Source: Ardenticatenaceae bacterium (GTDB taxonomy: Bacteria > Chloroflexota > Anaerolineae > Promineifilales > Promineifilaceae). From it: a stretch of DNA of 64,000 bases. Under the pieces are notes generated by a model. The model was not told the origin of the DNA and searched no databases. It worked only from the letters and a program-made list of their open reading frames with translations. Location: assembly GCA_020634495.1 (NCBI GenBank), contig JACKBR010000025.1, positions 10,754 through 74,753 of the forward strand. Direction: 5' to 3'. The position numbers were made by a program, and so were the translations under genes. Positions 6,593 to 14,978 of the stretch are shown here, in pieces; the first letter of the stretch is position 1; each line of letters opens with the position of its first letter.

Positions 6593-8386
6593 ATGTTTGA
6601 ACAGGAAAATTACGAACAATCCCATTTGTACAAGCTGCGGCATACGGCCGCACACGTTTTGGCGCAGGCGGTGCTGGAACTGTATCCGCAGGCGAAGCTG
6701 GGCATTGGCCCGCCAATAGCGGATGGGTTTTACTATGATTTTGATTTGGGGGTGGATGAAGACGGCCGTTCCCAAACGTTCCATCCCGACGACCTGCCCA
6801 AACTGGAAAAGCGGATGCGCCAAATCATCGCCGAGAAACATCCGCTGGTTTACGAGGAAGTTTCTGCCGAGGAAGTGCGCCAGCGATTGGCGGGCCAGCC
6901 GTACAAGCTGGAACTGATCGAGGAGTTGGCCGAAAAAGGTGAGCAAATCAGCCTGTACCAGCACGACAGCTTTGTGGATTTGTGCCGTGGCCCGCACGTG
7001 GCCCACACGGGCAAAATCCCTGCCGACGGGCTTCAGCTAATGAGTATTGCGGGGGCTTACTGGCGTGGTGACGAGAAACGGCCGCAGCTTCAACGCATCT
7101 ACGGCACGGCCTGGCCCAACAAAAAAGAGCTCAAACAGCACCTTGCCATGCTGGAAGAAGCCAAAAAGCGCGACCATCGCCTGCTAGGGCGCGAGCTGGA
7201 AATCTTCATTCTGGATGAAGATGTTGGTCCAGGTTTGGCATTGTGGTTGCCCAACGGCAACATTTTGCGCGAAGAGCTGGAGAAGTTGGCCAACGAGATG
7301 GAAGACAAAGCCGATTACGTGCGCGTCGCCACGCCGCACATCGCCAAGGAGTCGCTTTATCTGCAAAGCGGCCATCTGCCTTACTACGAAGATGAAATGT
7401 ACCCGGTAATGGAGCGAGACGGCAGTCGTTACTATCTCAAGCCAATGAACTGCCCCTTCCACCACAAAATCTACGCCAGCAAGCCGCGCAGCTACCGCGA
7501 CCTGCCCTTGCGCCTGAGCGAGTACGGCATGGTATACCGCTACGAACAAAGCGGCACGTTGATGGGCCTGCTGCGCGTGCGCGGCCTGGAGCAAAACGAT
7601 GCCCACATTTACTGCGCCGAAAGTCAGATCGAAGAGGAGTTTATGGGCGTGGTGGATTTGTATCGCAGCTATTTTGACCTGTTCGGCATTGAGAAGTACG
7701 TGATGCGCCTGAGCAAACACAGCCCGGACAAGCTGGGCGTGAAGTACGTGGACAACGGCCGTATGTGGCTCAAGGCCGAGCGCATCATCCGCGATGTAAT
7801 GCTAAAGCACAATGTCCCCTTTGTAGAGGCAGAAGATGAAGCCGCTTTTTATGGCCCTAAAATTGATGTGCAGATTTGGAGCGCCATTGGGCGGGAATTC
7901 TCGTTGGCCACGAACCAGCTCGACTTTGGCGTGCCACCGCGCTTCAATTTGACGTTTACGAATCAAAATGGCGAAGTAGAAACGCCCTGGTGCATTCACC
8001 GCGCGCCGCTGGGTGCCCATGAGCGCTTCATTGGCTTTTTGATTGAGCATTACGCGGGTAATTTCCCAGTATGGTTGGCTCCTGAACAAGTGCGCGTGAT
8101 CCCCATTACGGATGGGCAAAATGAGTATGCAGAGCAGATTGCTGCCCGGTTAAAAGCCAGCGGTGTACGTGCCCAAGCCATGCTAGAAAATGACCGGATG
8201 CAGGCCAAAATCCGGGCGGCGCAGCAGATGAAGGTGCCGTACATGCTGGTTGTGGGCGAGCGGGAAGCGGCGGCGGGCACGGTGTCGCTGCGCAAGCGGG
8301 ATGGCTCGCGGCAAAATGGGCTGGCGCTGGCGGCGTTTGCGGCGCTGGTGCAGGAGAAAATTGATAGTCGAGATGGGGATTTGTGA
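6593..8386 (+). CDS. thrS: Threonyl-tRNA synthetase (paralogue 2)
   Basis: A second threonyl-tRNA synthetase of 597 residues, again without a TGS domain. Editing residues are present (HTAAH, DLCRGPH). The catalytic core has KPMNCPFHH, QNDAHIYC and CIHRAPLGAHERF, keeping the zinc ligands Cys, His and His, and the C-terminal anticodon-binding domain is complete. It is clearly homologous to its upstream neighbour but diverged along its whole length, for example FTVDDSH against LEQNDAH. This suggests an old duplication or acquisition of a second type, not a recent copy. The ATG follows GGAGAAAATCTC. Both look functional; division of labour (stress or resistance) is inference. Confidence 0.95.
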   Translation: MFEQENYEQSHLYKLRHTAAHVLAQAVLELYPQAKLGIGPPIADGFYYDFDLGVDEDGRSQTFHPDDLPKLEKRMRQIIAEKHPLVYEEVSAEEVRQRLAGQPYKLELIEELAEKGEQISLYQHDSFVDLCRGPHVAHTGKIPADGLQLMSIAGAYWRGDEKRPQLQRIYGTAWPNKKELKQHLAMLEEAKKRDHRLLGRELEIFILDEDVGPGLALWLPNGNILREELEKLANEMEDKADYVRVATPHIAKESLYLQSGHLPYYEDEMYPVMERDGSRYYLKPMNCPFHHKIYASKPRSYRDLPLRLSEYGMVYRYEQSGTLMGLLRVRGLEQNDAHIYCAESQIEEEFMGVVDLYRSYFDLFGIEKYVMRLSKHSPDKLGVKYVDNGRMWLKAERIIRDVMLKHNVPFVEAEDEAAFYGPKIDVQIWSAIGREFSLATNQLDFGVPPRFNLTFTNQNGEVETPWCIHRAPLGAHERFIGFLIEHYAGNFPVWLAPEQVRVIPITDGQNEYAEQIAARLKASGVRAQAMLENDRMQAKIRAAQQMKVPYMLVVGEREAAAGTVSLRKRDGSRQNGLALAAFAALVQEKIDSRDGDL

Positions 8387-8508
8387 GGGTGGTACGGCCG
8401 TTCACTCCCAGCGCGGTTGGGAAACGGGGGATAGGAGTTGTGAGCTGGGCAGCGATTGACATTGGTAGATGTAGATGTATACTGCATACATCTAATTTCA
8501 ACCAACGT

Positions 8509-8578
8509 GTCATACCCGCGCAGGCGGGTATCCATTTATTTGCGCGGGTGGGTGGATTCCCGCATTCGCGGGAATGAC
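8509..8578. repeat. GTCATWCCCGCG...GGGAATGAC inverted-repeat element
   Basis: A 70-base element with inverted ends GTCAT and ATGAC, and inner hairpins CCCGCGCAGGCGGG and CCCGCATTCGCGGG. This style of REP/MITE-like repeat is found in many unrelated bacteria. It fills the spacer between thrS and the VapB-like gene, 8387-8615, where I see nothing else. Confidence 0.75.
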
Positions 8579-8615
8579 AGTTAAAGTGTAAAAGCGGTAG
8601 AAATGGAGCAAGATT

Positions 8616-8903
8616 ATGGCAGAAAAAATGGTGCGAACACAGGTTTATTTGCCGCAAGATATTTACGATCAGCTCAAATCCCGCGCCGATGAGGAAGGTG
8701 TGACGATGGCGACCCAAATTCGGGAGGCGCTGGCTGAGTACGTGGTCAAGAAGCCAGAAAAGAAAGAGCACATTCTCACCGAAGATGATCCCATCTGGCA
8801 GCTCATTGGCATTGGCAAAGGTGGCCCGCCGGATGGCTCTGTAAATCATGACAAATACATCTACGCCAGAGATTGGGACCCTGAAGATGAGGCCACTGCA
8901 TGA
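8616..8903 (+). CDS. Ribbon-helix-helix antitoxin (VapB/CopG-like)
   Basis: A 95-residue protein whose first 45 residues (VRTQVYLPQDIYDQLKSRA and the following helices) form a ribbon-helix-helix DNA-binding fold. The tail is acidic and tryptophan-rich and would wrap the toxin. Its last codons overlap the PIN-domain gene by four bases (ATGA), the classical translational coupling of toxin-antitoxin pairs. GGAG lies before the ATG. It probably represses its own operon. No ACGGCCGT copy lies in the pair. Confidence 0.85.
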   Translation: MAEKMVRTQVYLPQDIYDQLKSRADEEGVTMATQIREALAEYVVKKPEKKEHILTEDDPIWQLIGIGKGGPPDGSVNHDKYIYARDWDPEDEATA

Positions 8904-9319
8904 ATCTTTTTGTGGACAGCAGCGGCTGGATAGCGCTTTTTGGGGATAGAGATAAGTTTCATCCACAAGCGGTTGCGGCATATCGGGGGTTAACCAATCA
9001 GCGGCTCAATTTGCTCACAACCGACTATGTGCTGGATGAAACTTTGACCCATTTACTTTACCGGTGTGGGAGAAAGGTAGCGCTGCAATTTGGTCACTGG
9101 GCGTTTGCGACTTCATATCTGGAAATCCAGTTTGTTGATAACGAGGTCTGGCAAGCGGCTTGGGAAATGTTTCAGGCGTATGAGGATAAGCAGTGGGCGT
9201 TTACAGACTGCACCAGCTTTATTGTGATGCAGCGGCAGCAAGTGTGGCAGGCGTTTAGCTTTGACCCACATTTTGAACAGGCGGGATATAGGTTGTGGCC
9301 AGGGGCTGCGGGTAATTAG
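8900..9319 (+). CDS. PIN-domain ribonuclease toxin (VapC-like)
   Basis: A 139-residue PIN domain. Acidic residues expected for metal binding are present: Asp6 in FVDSSGWIALF, the DETLTH segment near residue 47, and Asp-Cys-Thr-Ser in FTDCTSFIVM near residue 101. The family cleaves RNA when the antitoxin is degraded. The order, antitoxin first with a four-base overlap, is typical. The stop codon also overlaps the end of the convergent kinase gene by four bases. The RNA target cannot be read from sequence. Confidence 0.88.
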   Translation: MNLFVDSSGWIALFGDRDKFHPQAVAAYRGLTNQRLNLLTTDYVLDETLTHLLYRCGRKVALQFGHWAFATSYLEIQFVDNEVWQAAWEMFQAYEDKQWAFTDCTSFIVMQRQQVWQAFSFDPHFEQAGYRLWPGAAGN

Positions 9320-10830
9320 GTTAGGGGGAGTTTGAAGGTGAAGATGCTGCCGACATTTTCTTCGCTTTCAACGCTTATTTCGCCGTCGTGGGCTTCAATG
9401 AGGCTTTTTACGATGGCCAGGCCAAGTCCGGTGCCAATGGCCAGGTGGCGATGCCCTTTCACCCGGCTGTAGCGGTCAAAGATGTAGGGGAGTTCGTCGG
9501 CGGGAATGCCGTAGCCGTTGTCTTTTACCTGGAACATGGCGTAACGGCCGTTCACTTCTGTCTGTACCGCTACCTGACCATTTTCTGGGGTATATTTCAG
9601 CGCATTGGAAATCAAATTAAGAATGACACGACGTATTTTGCTCATGTCGGCCGTTACCATGATGGGGGAGGGGATTTCTTCATAGCTCAAGGTAATTTGT
9701 TTTTCTAGCGCCTGGGTTTCTAGGGATTCGGCCGTGTTTTTCACCAACAGCGCCAAATCAAAACTTGAAGATTCTAACAAAACTGGCGTGCCAGACTGCA
9801 ACTTTTCTAACTCCAGAATGTTGTTCACAATTTCTAATAATGTATCCTGACTGTTTAGAATAACCTTGGCAATCTTTGTTTGCTGATCCCGCGTTAGCTC
9901 ACGGTCACGCATAATGCTGCCATAGCCGCGAATGCTGGTGAGTGGGGTGCGCATATCATGTGTCAGCACGGCAAGAAAAGAATCCTTTTCTTTGTGCAGC
10001 TCCTCCAGCTTGTGGTTGGCGTCTGCCAGGGCTTGCGTGCGTATGGTGACCATATCTTCTAGTTTTTCCATCTGCTGTTTGGCGTTGTTTACGGTAACCC
10101 GGAAAGAGTAGGCGGAGAGGATGATGGGTAAAACAAAGATGGCTAGCCCCAGCAAACCAAACTGAACGACGGCTAGCATAATCAGGCCGCCCCCAATGCT
10201 CATGACGAGGACGTTCATGGGGATGGCCCACCGGTTTTCGCGGAAAACTTCTTTCGGCCGGACACCATTTGCCAGGTAAATAATGATGGAAAGCAGCCAG
10301 AAGTTAACCTGGTCACCAACGATAGCTCCCACAACCCAAGGAACCCCTTCGTAGAAGAAACTATCGGTGCCTAGTTCGTTACGCAGCCAGGTAAAAACCA
10401 GACCCGCTAATAAGATGGAGATGGCATGAATACCGGCATTTACACCCAGGCGTTCTATTTCATGGTGCCAATCTCGATTATTCGGCCGTAGACTAAGCAG
10501 CCAGAGCCCTAATTCGGCAATAGCGGCGGCCATGCCAGCGGCAATGGGGCCATATAAACCCGCCACGGCAAAGCTAATAGCGCCACTAACAGAGACGCTC
10601 ACATTCCCGCCTACCAGGTAGGTCATGGTGCTTTGGGTGGCAATTGCAAAGAATAAGAGGAGCAGCAGAATTGAGGGGTTTTCGTATTTAGGAAAGAAGA
10701 GGAGGCCAATTATGATGATCGCCAGCCCGGCCAAGGACAAGATAGCCGAATAGACCTGGCGCATATTGCGGAGGCGAATTTTCCAACTGACTTTATTCTT
10801 TTTGTCTGTTTCTTCAATTGCAGCGCTCAT
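9316..10830 (-). CDS. Membrane sensor histidine kinase
   Basis: A 504-residue kinase. Residues 25-240 contain about eight hydrophobic helices forming a membrane sensor module with no recognisable extracellular domain. A coiled linker follows, then the dimerisation domain with phospho-acceptor His291 in LTHDMRTPLTSIRGYG. The HATPase domain has the N box NLISNALKYTP, the G1 box DNGYGIP and the G2 box GTGLGLAI. There is no receiver domain and no response regulator gene next to it, so its partner lies elsewhere. The ATG at 10830 precedes a charged N-terminus. The signal sensed is unknown. Confidence 0.9.
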   Translation of the reverse strand: MSAAIEETDKKNKVSWKIRLRNMRQVYSAILSLAGLAIIIIGLLFFPKYENPSILLLLLFFAIATQSTMTYLVGGNVSVSVSGAISFAVAGLYGPIAAGMAAAIAELGLWLLSLRPNNRDWHHEIERLGVNAGIHAISILLAGLVFTWLRNELGTDSFFYEGVPWVVGAIVGDQVNFWLLSIIIYLANGVRPKEVFRENRWAIPMNVLVMSIGGGLIMLAVVQFGLLGLAIFVLPIILSAYSFRVTVNNAKQQMEKLEDMVTIRTQALADANHKLEELHKEKDSFLAVLTHDMRTPLTSIRGYGSIMRDRELTRDQQTKIAKVILNSQDTLLEIVNNILELEKLQSGTPVLLESSSFDLALLVKNTAESLETQALEKQITLSYEEIPSPIMVTADMSKIRRVILNLISNALKYTPENGQVAVQTEVNGRYAMFQVKDNGYGIPADELPYIFDRYSRVKGHRHLAIGTGLGLAIVKSLIEAHDGEISVESEENVGSIFTFKLPLT

Positions 10831-10993
10831 TTCCAGGTTACTTTAAAGCATTCTGTAGTTGATTAACATAGGAGATCATGGGGAGCATTCTGTTGATTGT
10901 GTAAAAAAAGGGTGAACTTATGGTAGCTATTTGTAGTTATCTATGCCTTTGGTGCCTGGTGCTCAAGATGTGTCCTGACCCAATGGACAGGTG

Positions 10994-11018
10994 CAACAAT
11001 TGTTGGTACAACTATAAT
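10994..11018 (+). promoter_or_regulatory. Palindromic operator and -10 box upstream of sodN
   Basis: The perfect 12-base palindrome CAACAATTGTTG (10994-11005) lies eight bases before TATAAT (11013-11018). The expected -35 position is weak (GGTGCA), so the palindrome sits in the spacer, where a repressor or activator could act. A metal-responsive regulator would fit a nickel enzyme, but that is inference. Confidence 0.5.
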
Positions 11019-11062
11019 CAGTTAAACGATGATTATATTTTCATTAGGAAGGAGCAAAATCA

Positions 11063-11533
11063 ATGAAAAACCTGACGGCGATGATTAATGACTTTTTTCC
11101 GGCGGAAGATGCAAATGCGCATTGCGATGGGCCTTGCGGTGTTTACGATCCAGCGGATGCCCGTATTAAAGCGGAAGCTGTGCTTTCGATGACAAAGAAG
11201 ATTCTGGCGCTTTCGCCGCCAACAGATGGCGATGCAACTGCCTGGGCGGCTTACCTGAATACGATGTCGCGGTACATTGCTATTAAGGAAGAGCAGGCAC
11301 AACGCGCCAAGGATGAACTGCTTATTTTGTGGACCGATTATTTTAAGCCGGTTCACCTGGAAAAATATCCTGATTTGCATACGCTTTTCTGGCACGCAGC
11401 TAAAATTTGCTCTGCCTGCAAAGTGGAAGTGAATTTGGAGCACGCGGAAGAACTGATGTCAACGGTGCAAAAGATTCATACGATCTTTTGGGACACCAAG
11501 GGCCGGGACGTTGGTTATTACACGGCCAGCTAA
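11063..11533 (+). CDS. sodN: Nickel-type superoxide dismutase
   Basis: Disproportionates superoxide with a nickel centre, probably in the cytoplasm. The 156-residue precursor carries the nickel hook HCDGPCGVYDP with His20, Cys21 and Cys25. Cleavage before His20 would remove a 19-residue leader and expose the N-terminal histidine ligand, as required in this family. The remainder is a four-helix bundle (LNTMSRYIAIKEEQAQRAKD and more). AAGGAG precedes the ATG. The maturation peptidase gene follows 80 bases later, behind a strong terminator. Confidence 0.95.
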   Translation: MKNLTAMINDFFPAEDANAHCDGPCGVYDPADARIKAEAVLSMTKKILALSPPTDGDATAWAAYLNTMSRYIAIKEEQAQRAKDELLILWTDYFKPVHLEKYPDLHTLFWHAAKICSACKVEVNLEHAEELMSTVQKIHTIFWDTKGRDVGYYTAS

Positions 11534-11560
11534 TTAATGGCTGTCCTTTTTTAGGTTTTC

Positions 11561-11600
11561 AACGCCGACTATTGCTTGCGATAGTCGGCGTTTTCTGTTT
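11561..11600 (+). terminator. Intrinsic terminator between sodN and sodX
   Basis: AACGCCGACTAT (11561-11572) and ATAGTCGGCGTT (11581-11592) form a perfect 12-base-pair stem with an eight-base loop and a T-rich tail. Placed inside the likely operon, it would make the peptidase a low-level readthrough product. Confidence 0.85.
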
Positions 11601-11612
11601 TCTAGATTTTTG

Positions 11613-11969
11613 ATGCGAGAACCTTTGCGCTCTGCTTCTGTTTTGGTGTATTTGAAGCTGCTTTGGCCCCGCTGGCAGCGTCGGCGGGTACACGGCCGTT
11701 CCATGCTGCCAACGCTCCCAGACGGAGCTACTGTTTTGCTAGACACGGCCGTTTACCAGCGCACCGCCCCGCAAATTAACGATATTGTTCTGGCTCAGCA
11801 TCCCTTTCAGCAAAATAACCAGATGATTAAGCGCATAACGGCCGTAACGGAAAACGGCCGTTACTTTTTACAAGGGGATAACCCAGACTCGACAGAATCC
11901 TCCGACAGCCGCAGTTTTGGTACGGTTCGCCAGGATCAAATTTTAGGCAAAGTCACCCACATTTTTTAG
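11613..11969 (+). CDS. sodX: NiSOD maturation protease (S26 signal-peptidase family)
   Basis: A 118-residue S26-type serine peptidase with the catalytic serine at residue 30 in GRSMLPTLPDG and the general-base lysine at 73 in IKRI. The C-terminal LQGDNPDSTESSDSRSFG matches the S26 box that follows. It lacks a long membrane anchor, as is usual for SodX, which cuts the NiSOD leader to free the His ligand. Position after sodN supports this. The ATG at 11613 is preferred over the TTG just before it. Three ACGGCCGT copies plus a nearby fourth make this one of the densest stretches. Confidence 0.9.
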   Translation: MREPLRSASVLVYLKLLWPRWQRRRVHGRSMLPTLPDGATVLLDTAVYQRTAPQINDIVLAQHPFQQNNQMIKRITAVTENGRYFLQGDNPDSTESSDSRSFGTVRQDQILGKVTHIF

Positions 11970-12038
11970 CTGTAAACCACGCATTTTCCCCCTAAAATAA
12001 GCTGCGCAAGCGGCCGTTTTTCACAAACCCGAAAAGAA

Positions 12039-12067
12039 TTGACAAAGCAGTTTAGTGTGGCTAGAAT
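12039..12067 (+). promoter_or_regulatory. Sigma-70 promoter of the ferredoxin gene
   Basis: TTGACA (12039-12044), a 17-base spacer, and TAGAAT (12062-12067). The resulting leader of about 180 bases up to 12256 contains a small stem (TGGCTACAAAGCCA) but no riboswitch class that I recognise. Confidence 0.75.
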
Positions 12068-12256
12068 GAACCCATTGACCCACCCGTCAATTAACAATTG
12101 GAAATTAACTCCACACATGTCCAAGGTGGCAACTGGCTACAAAGCCATCGTGGGAAATTTTGTAATCGGTGTGTGCTAAATTGGGGTGATTTCTAAAAAA
12201 GGAAACCGGTTACGCAAACCAATTAACCTTCTGATTTAAAAGTAAGGAGAGGATTT

Positions 12257-12661
12257 ATGACCCATATTGTAACCCGTTTATGTTTACGCGATACCGCCTG
12301 CGTAGATGTATGCCCGGTTGAGTGCATGGTTTTGGGAAAACCAGAAGAAGAATGGCCCTGGCTTTATATTGATCCCGATACCTGCATCGATTGTGGCGCT
12401 TGTGTTCCAGAATGCCCTTACGAGGCAATTTTCCCTGAAGAAGAAGTTCCGTTTGATTACGAAGCGCCTGCTGGCGTATGGATTGCCAACACCAAAGAAC
12501 TGCTTGATGGCGCTCCGTTTGAAGGTGAGGTAGATGGGCATGAGGTGAAATTGCTCAATGCCAAGCAGCTTTCTGGCGGTGAAATCCTAGACCTCACTGA
12601 AGATATTCCACCGAATTACGATTTCTTCTCCGAAGGCCCAGGCTACGACGCTCTGGATTAA
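12257..12661 (+). CDS. Ferredoxin with two iron-sulfur clusters
   Basis: A 134-residue bacterial-type ferredoxin, a soluble electron carrier. Eight cysteines are visible: 9, 15, 19 and 23 in CLRDTACVDVCPVECM, and 43, 46, 49 and 53 in CIDCGACVPECP. This allows two cubane-type clusters, or a 3Fe plus a 4Fe cluster as in the long-chain FdxA type; the spacing of the first set is one I cannot assign with certainty. The acidic C-terminal half, about 75 residues, is longer than in minimal ferredoxins and resembles the extension of 7Fe ferredoxins. It is monocistronic, with its own promoter and terminator. Confidence 0.92.
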   Translation: MTHIVTRLCLRDTACVDVCPVECMVLGKPEEEWPWLYIDPDTCIDCGACVPECPYEAIFPEEEVPFDYEAPAGVWIANTKELLDGAPFEGEVDGHEVKLLNAKQLSGGEILDLTEDIPPNYDFFSEGPGYDALD

Positions 12662-12705
12662 TAGTAACTACTTGGCCCTGCCACTTTGTCGCAGGTCTTT
12701 CACTT

Positions 12706-12760
12706 AAAAAGCCGAATGAGCTCTGGCGCGTAACTGCGAAAGTGCTGATTCGGCTTTTTT
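12706..12760 (+). terminator. Intrinsic terminator after the ferredoxin gene
   Basis: AAAAAGCCGAAT (12706-12717) pairs with ATTCGGCTTTTT (12748-12759) across a 30-base loop that can itself pair in part, followed by further T. It could work in both directions. Confidence 0.75.
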
Positions 12761-12847
12761 TCTTCACCCCCCTACAACGTGATTGTGCGGAGCCCAGCCA
12801 CCAATTTAGATCGGCACAATTCGCTGGCAAAAAGATATGAGGTAACA

Positions 12848-14281
12848 ATGAGTGACTACCGCGTGGAAAAAGATTCATTAGGAGAGGTACAAGTTCCTGC
12901 TAAGGCTTACTGGGGCGCACAAACCCAGCGCGCTATCCACAATTTCCCCATTACAGGTTTACGGCCGTATCCCGCTTTTGTCTGGTCAATGGCCACCATT
13001 AAACGAGCGGCCGCAGAAGTGAATTCAGACCTGGGACTGTTCCAGGATAAAGAGATAGAGGGCAAGGTTGTTTCTGGCGAGGCAATGGCCCAGGCAATTA
13101 TGATGGCGGCGGATGAGGTGATAGACGGCCGTTACGCCGATCAATTTGTGGTAGACCCCATCCAGGCCGGGGCAGGCACCAGCCACAACATGAACATCAA
13201 TGAGGTGATTGCCAATCTGGCCAACGAGCATTTGGGCTACGGGCTAGACGTGGCCAAAAAGCCCGTCCATCCAAATGATCATGTGAATATGGCCCAGTCC
13301 ACCAACGACACCATCCCCACTGCCATCCGGTTGGGCTGCTTGTGGCGGCTGAACGAGTTGCTGGCTTCCTTAAAAACATTGGCCGACGCGCTGAATGGCA
13401 AAGCGTCTGAATTTGATGATGTGGTGAAAAGCGGCCGTACCCATTTGCAAGATGCTGTACCGGTGCGATTGGGCCAGGAATTTAGCGCCTACGCCCGTGC
13501 TGTCGAGCGCGACCGCGAAAAAATTGCCCAGGCAGGCGACGGGTTACGTCGTTTAGGCATTGGCGGTACGGCAACCGGCACCGGCCTGAACGCCCACACA
13601 GAATATCATCAGCGTATGGTTGCCACCCTGGGAAGGCTTACGGGACTGGAGCTGCACGAATCAGACAATTTATTTGAGTCCATGCAAAGCCTGGCAGACG
13701 CGGTTCATTTTAGTGGGGCTTTGCGCACCCTGGCCCAAGACCTGACCCGCATTGCCAACGATTTTCGCCTGCTTTCTTCCGGGCCTAGCACTGGGCTAGA
13801 CGAGATTCGTTTGCCTGCCGTGCAGCCTGGCTCCTCCATTATGCCCGGCAAAGTGAACCCGGTGCTGGCGGAGATGCTGAATATGGCCATGTTCCAGGTG
13901 ATGGGCAATGATCTCACCGTGATGATGAGCGGACAGGCTGGCCAAATGGAACTAAACGTGATGATGCCCATCATGGCTTATAATTTGTTCCAAAGCATGG
14001 ACGTCATTATTAATTCGGTGAATGCCTTTACAGAAAAATGCGTCGTTGGCGTAAAGGCAAACCGGGAAAAAGCCGAAGGTTGGCTGGCTAAAAATGCCAT
14101 TTTGGTGACGGCCCTGAACCCAGTTATTGGTTACCTGAAGGGCGCTGAAGTGGCCAAAGAGGCGATGGCGACCAATCGTACGGTTCGTGAGGTGGTGATT
14201 GAGAAGGGGTATCTGGATGAAGCAGAGGCGGATCGCTTGTTAAACGTGCGCGCTCTGACGGATGGCGGTATTCAGAAGTAA
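12848..14281 (+). CDS. fumC: Fumarate hydratase, class II
   Basis: Interconverts fumarate and L-malate in the citric-acid cycle; cytoplasmic homotetramer. The 477-residue protein starts with the family motif DSLGEVQVPAKAYWGAQTQRA. It has the substrate loop HPNDHVNMAQSTND, the GRTHLQDA segment and the lyase signature GSSIMPGKVNP near residue 328. I use the ATG at 12848, with GAGG five bases upstream; an upstream in-frame ATG would add 23 non-family residues and run into the terminator region. A terminator follows. Confidence 0.97.
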   Translation: MSDYRVEKDSLGEVQVPAKAYWGAQTQRAIHNFPITGLRPYPAFVWSMATIKRAAAEVNSDLGLFQDKEIEGKVVSGEAMAQAIMMAADEVIDGRYADQFVVDPIQAGAGTSHNMNINEVIANLANEHLGYGLDVAKKPVHPNDHVNMAQSTNDTIPTAIRLGCLWRLNELLASLKTLADALNGKASEFDDVVKSGRTHLQDAVPVRLGQEFSAYARAVERDREKIAQAGDGLRRLGIGGTATGTGLNAHTEYHQRMVATLGRLTGLELHESDNLFESMQSLADAVHFSGALRTLAQDLTRIANDFRLLSSGPSTGLDEIRLPAVQPGSSIMPGKVNPVLAEMLNMAMFQVMGNDLTVMMSGQAGQMELNVMMPIMAYNLFQSMDVIINSVNAFTEKCVVGVKANREKAEGWLAKNAILVTALNPVIGYLKGAEVAKEAMATNRTVREVVIEKGYLDEAEADRLLNVRALTDGGIQK

Positions 14282-14305
14282 CGGCCGTTTTACCCAAAAG
14301 TCAAG

Positions 14306-14341
14306 AAGGGTCGCACAAGTAATATTGGGCGACCCTTTTTC
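14306..14341 (+). terminator. Intrinsic terminator after fumC
   Basis: AAGGGTCGC (14306-14314) pairs with GCGACCCTT (14329-14337), followed by a T run. Confidence 0.8.
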
Positions 14342-14354
14342 TTTCTCACTGTTT

Positions 14355-14765
14355 ATGTTGATGATCCCACAGCAACTTTTTGACCAAATGGTGGCCCATT
14401 TACAGGCGTGTTACCCCTTGGAAGGGTGTGGGCTGCTGGCCGGGAATGAGGCGGGAAGGGTTACGGCCGTTTACCCCATCCACAACATCTTGCAAAGCCC
14501 AACAGCATACAAAATGAATCCCAACCAGCAAGTTGAGGCCATGCTGGCAATAGAAGCCACCGGCCAAAAACTGCTGGCTATCTATCATTCCCATCCACAG
14601 GGGCCAGAATGGCCTTCTCCCACGGACATTTCCCAGGCTTTTTACCCTGAAGCAATCACTGTCATTGTCTCATTGCGCCAACAAACCGCCCCCGTGGCCC
14701 GCGCATTTCAAATTGTAGAACAGACAGTTGTTGAGCAAAAAATGAAGGTTCTAAAGGAGATGTAA
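14355..14765 (+). CDS. JAMM/MPN metalloprotease
   Basis: A 136-residue JAB1/MPN domain protein, a predicted zinc isopeptidase or peptidase. The JAMM residues are all present: Glu in PLEGCGLLAG and the H-x-H-x7-S-x2-D motif in HSHPQGPEWPSPTD. Bacterial members often act with ubiquitin-like sulfur carriers, for example in cysteine or thiamine metabolism, but no such partner lies nearby. The start is uncertain: ATG codons at 14355 and 14361 both follow the fumC terminator, and neither has a clear Shine-Dalgarno. Confidence 0.88.
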   Translation: MLMIPQQLFDQMVAHLQACYPLEGCGLLAGNEAGRVTAVYPIHNILQSPTAYKMNPNQQVEAMLAIEATGQKLLAIYHSHPQGPEWPSPTDISQAFYPEAITVIVSLRQQTAPVARAFQIVEQTVVEQKMKVLKEM

Positions 14766-14818
14766 CCATCTAACAAAAATTGTGTTTAATAAGGTGCAAA
14801 CCAAAAAAGTTGTCCTGA

Positions 14819-14944
14819 ATGTGGCATGTTGAAAAAGCCAAAGCCGCTGTACTCAAAACAGGTGCCGCCCTGGCTTTTACCGGAGCAAACCACCGAGAAA
14901 TCATAATTCGATTTCCAAACCACATTCTGTGGCTTGCTGAATAA
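14819..14944 (+). pseudogene. Possible sirtuin N-terminal remnant (41 codons)
   Basis: A short open frame in the 213-base spacer between the JAMM gene and plsY. Its first half, VEKAKAAVLKTGAALAFTGA, resembles the N-terminal helix and FTGAG(I)S nucleotide-binding start of Sir2 deacetylases, but the next residues do not continue the family and the frame stops at 41 codons. It may be a decayed gene start or chance similarity. Confidence 0.2.
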
Positions 14945-14978
14945 AAACCATGAGGAACAACGGAGAGGAACAAAACAG

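Noticed and set aside
12068..12256. Riboswitch in the ferredoxin leader
   Set aside because: The leader is long, but I could not match it to any known class and saw only a small stem.
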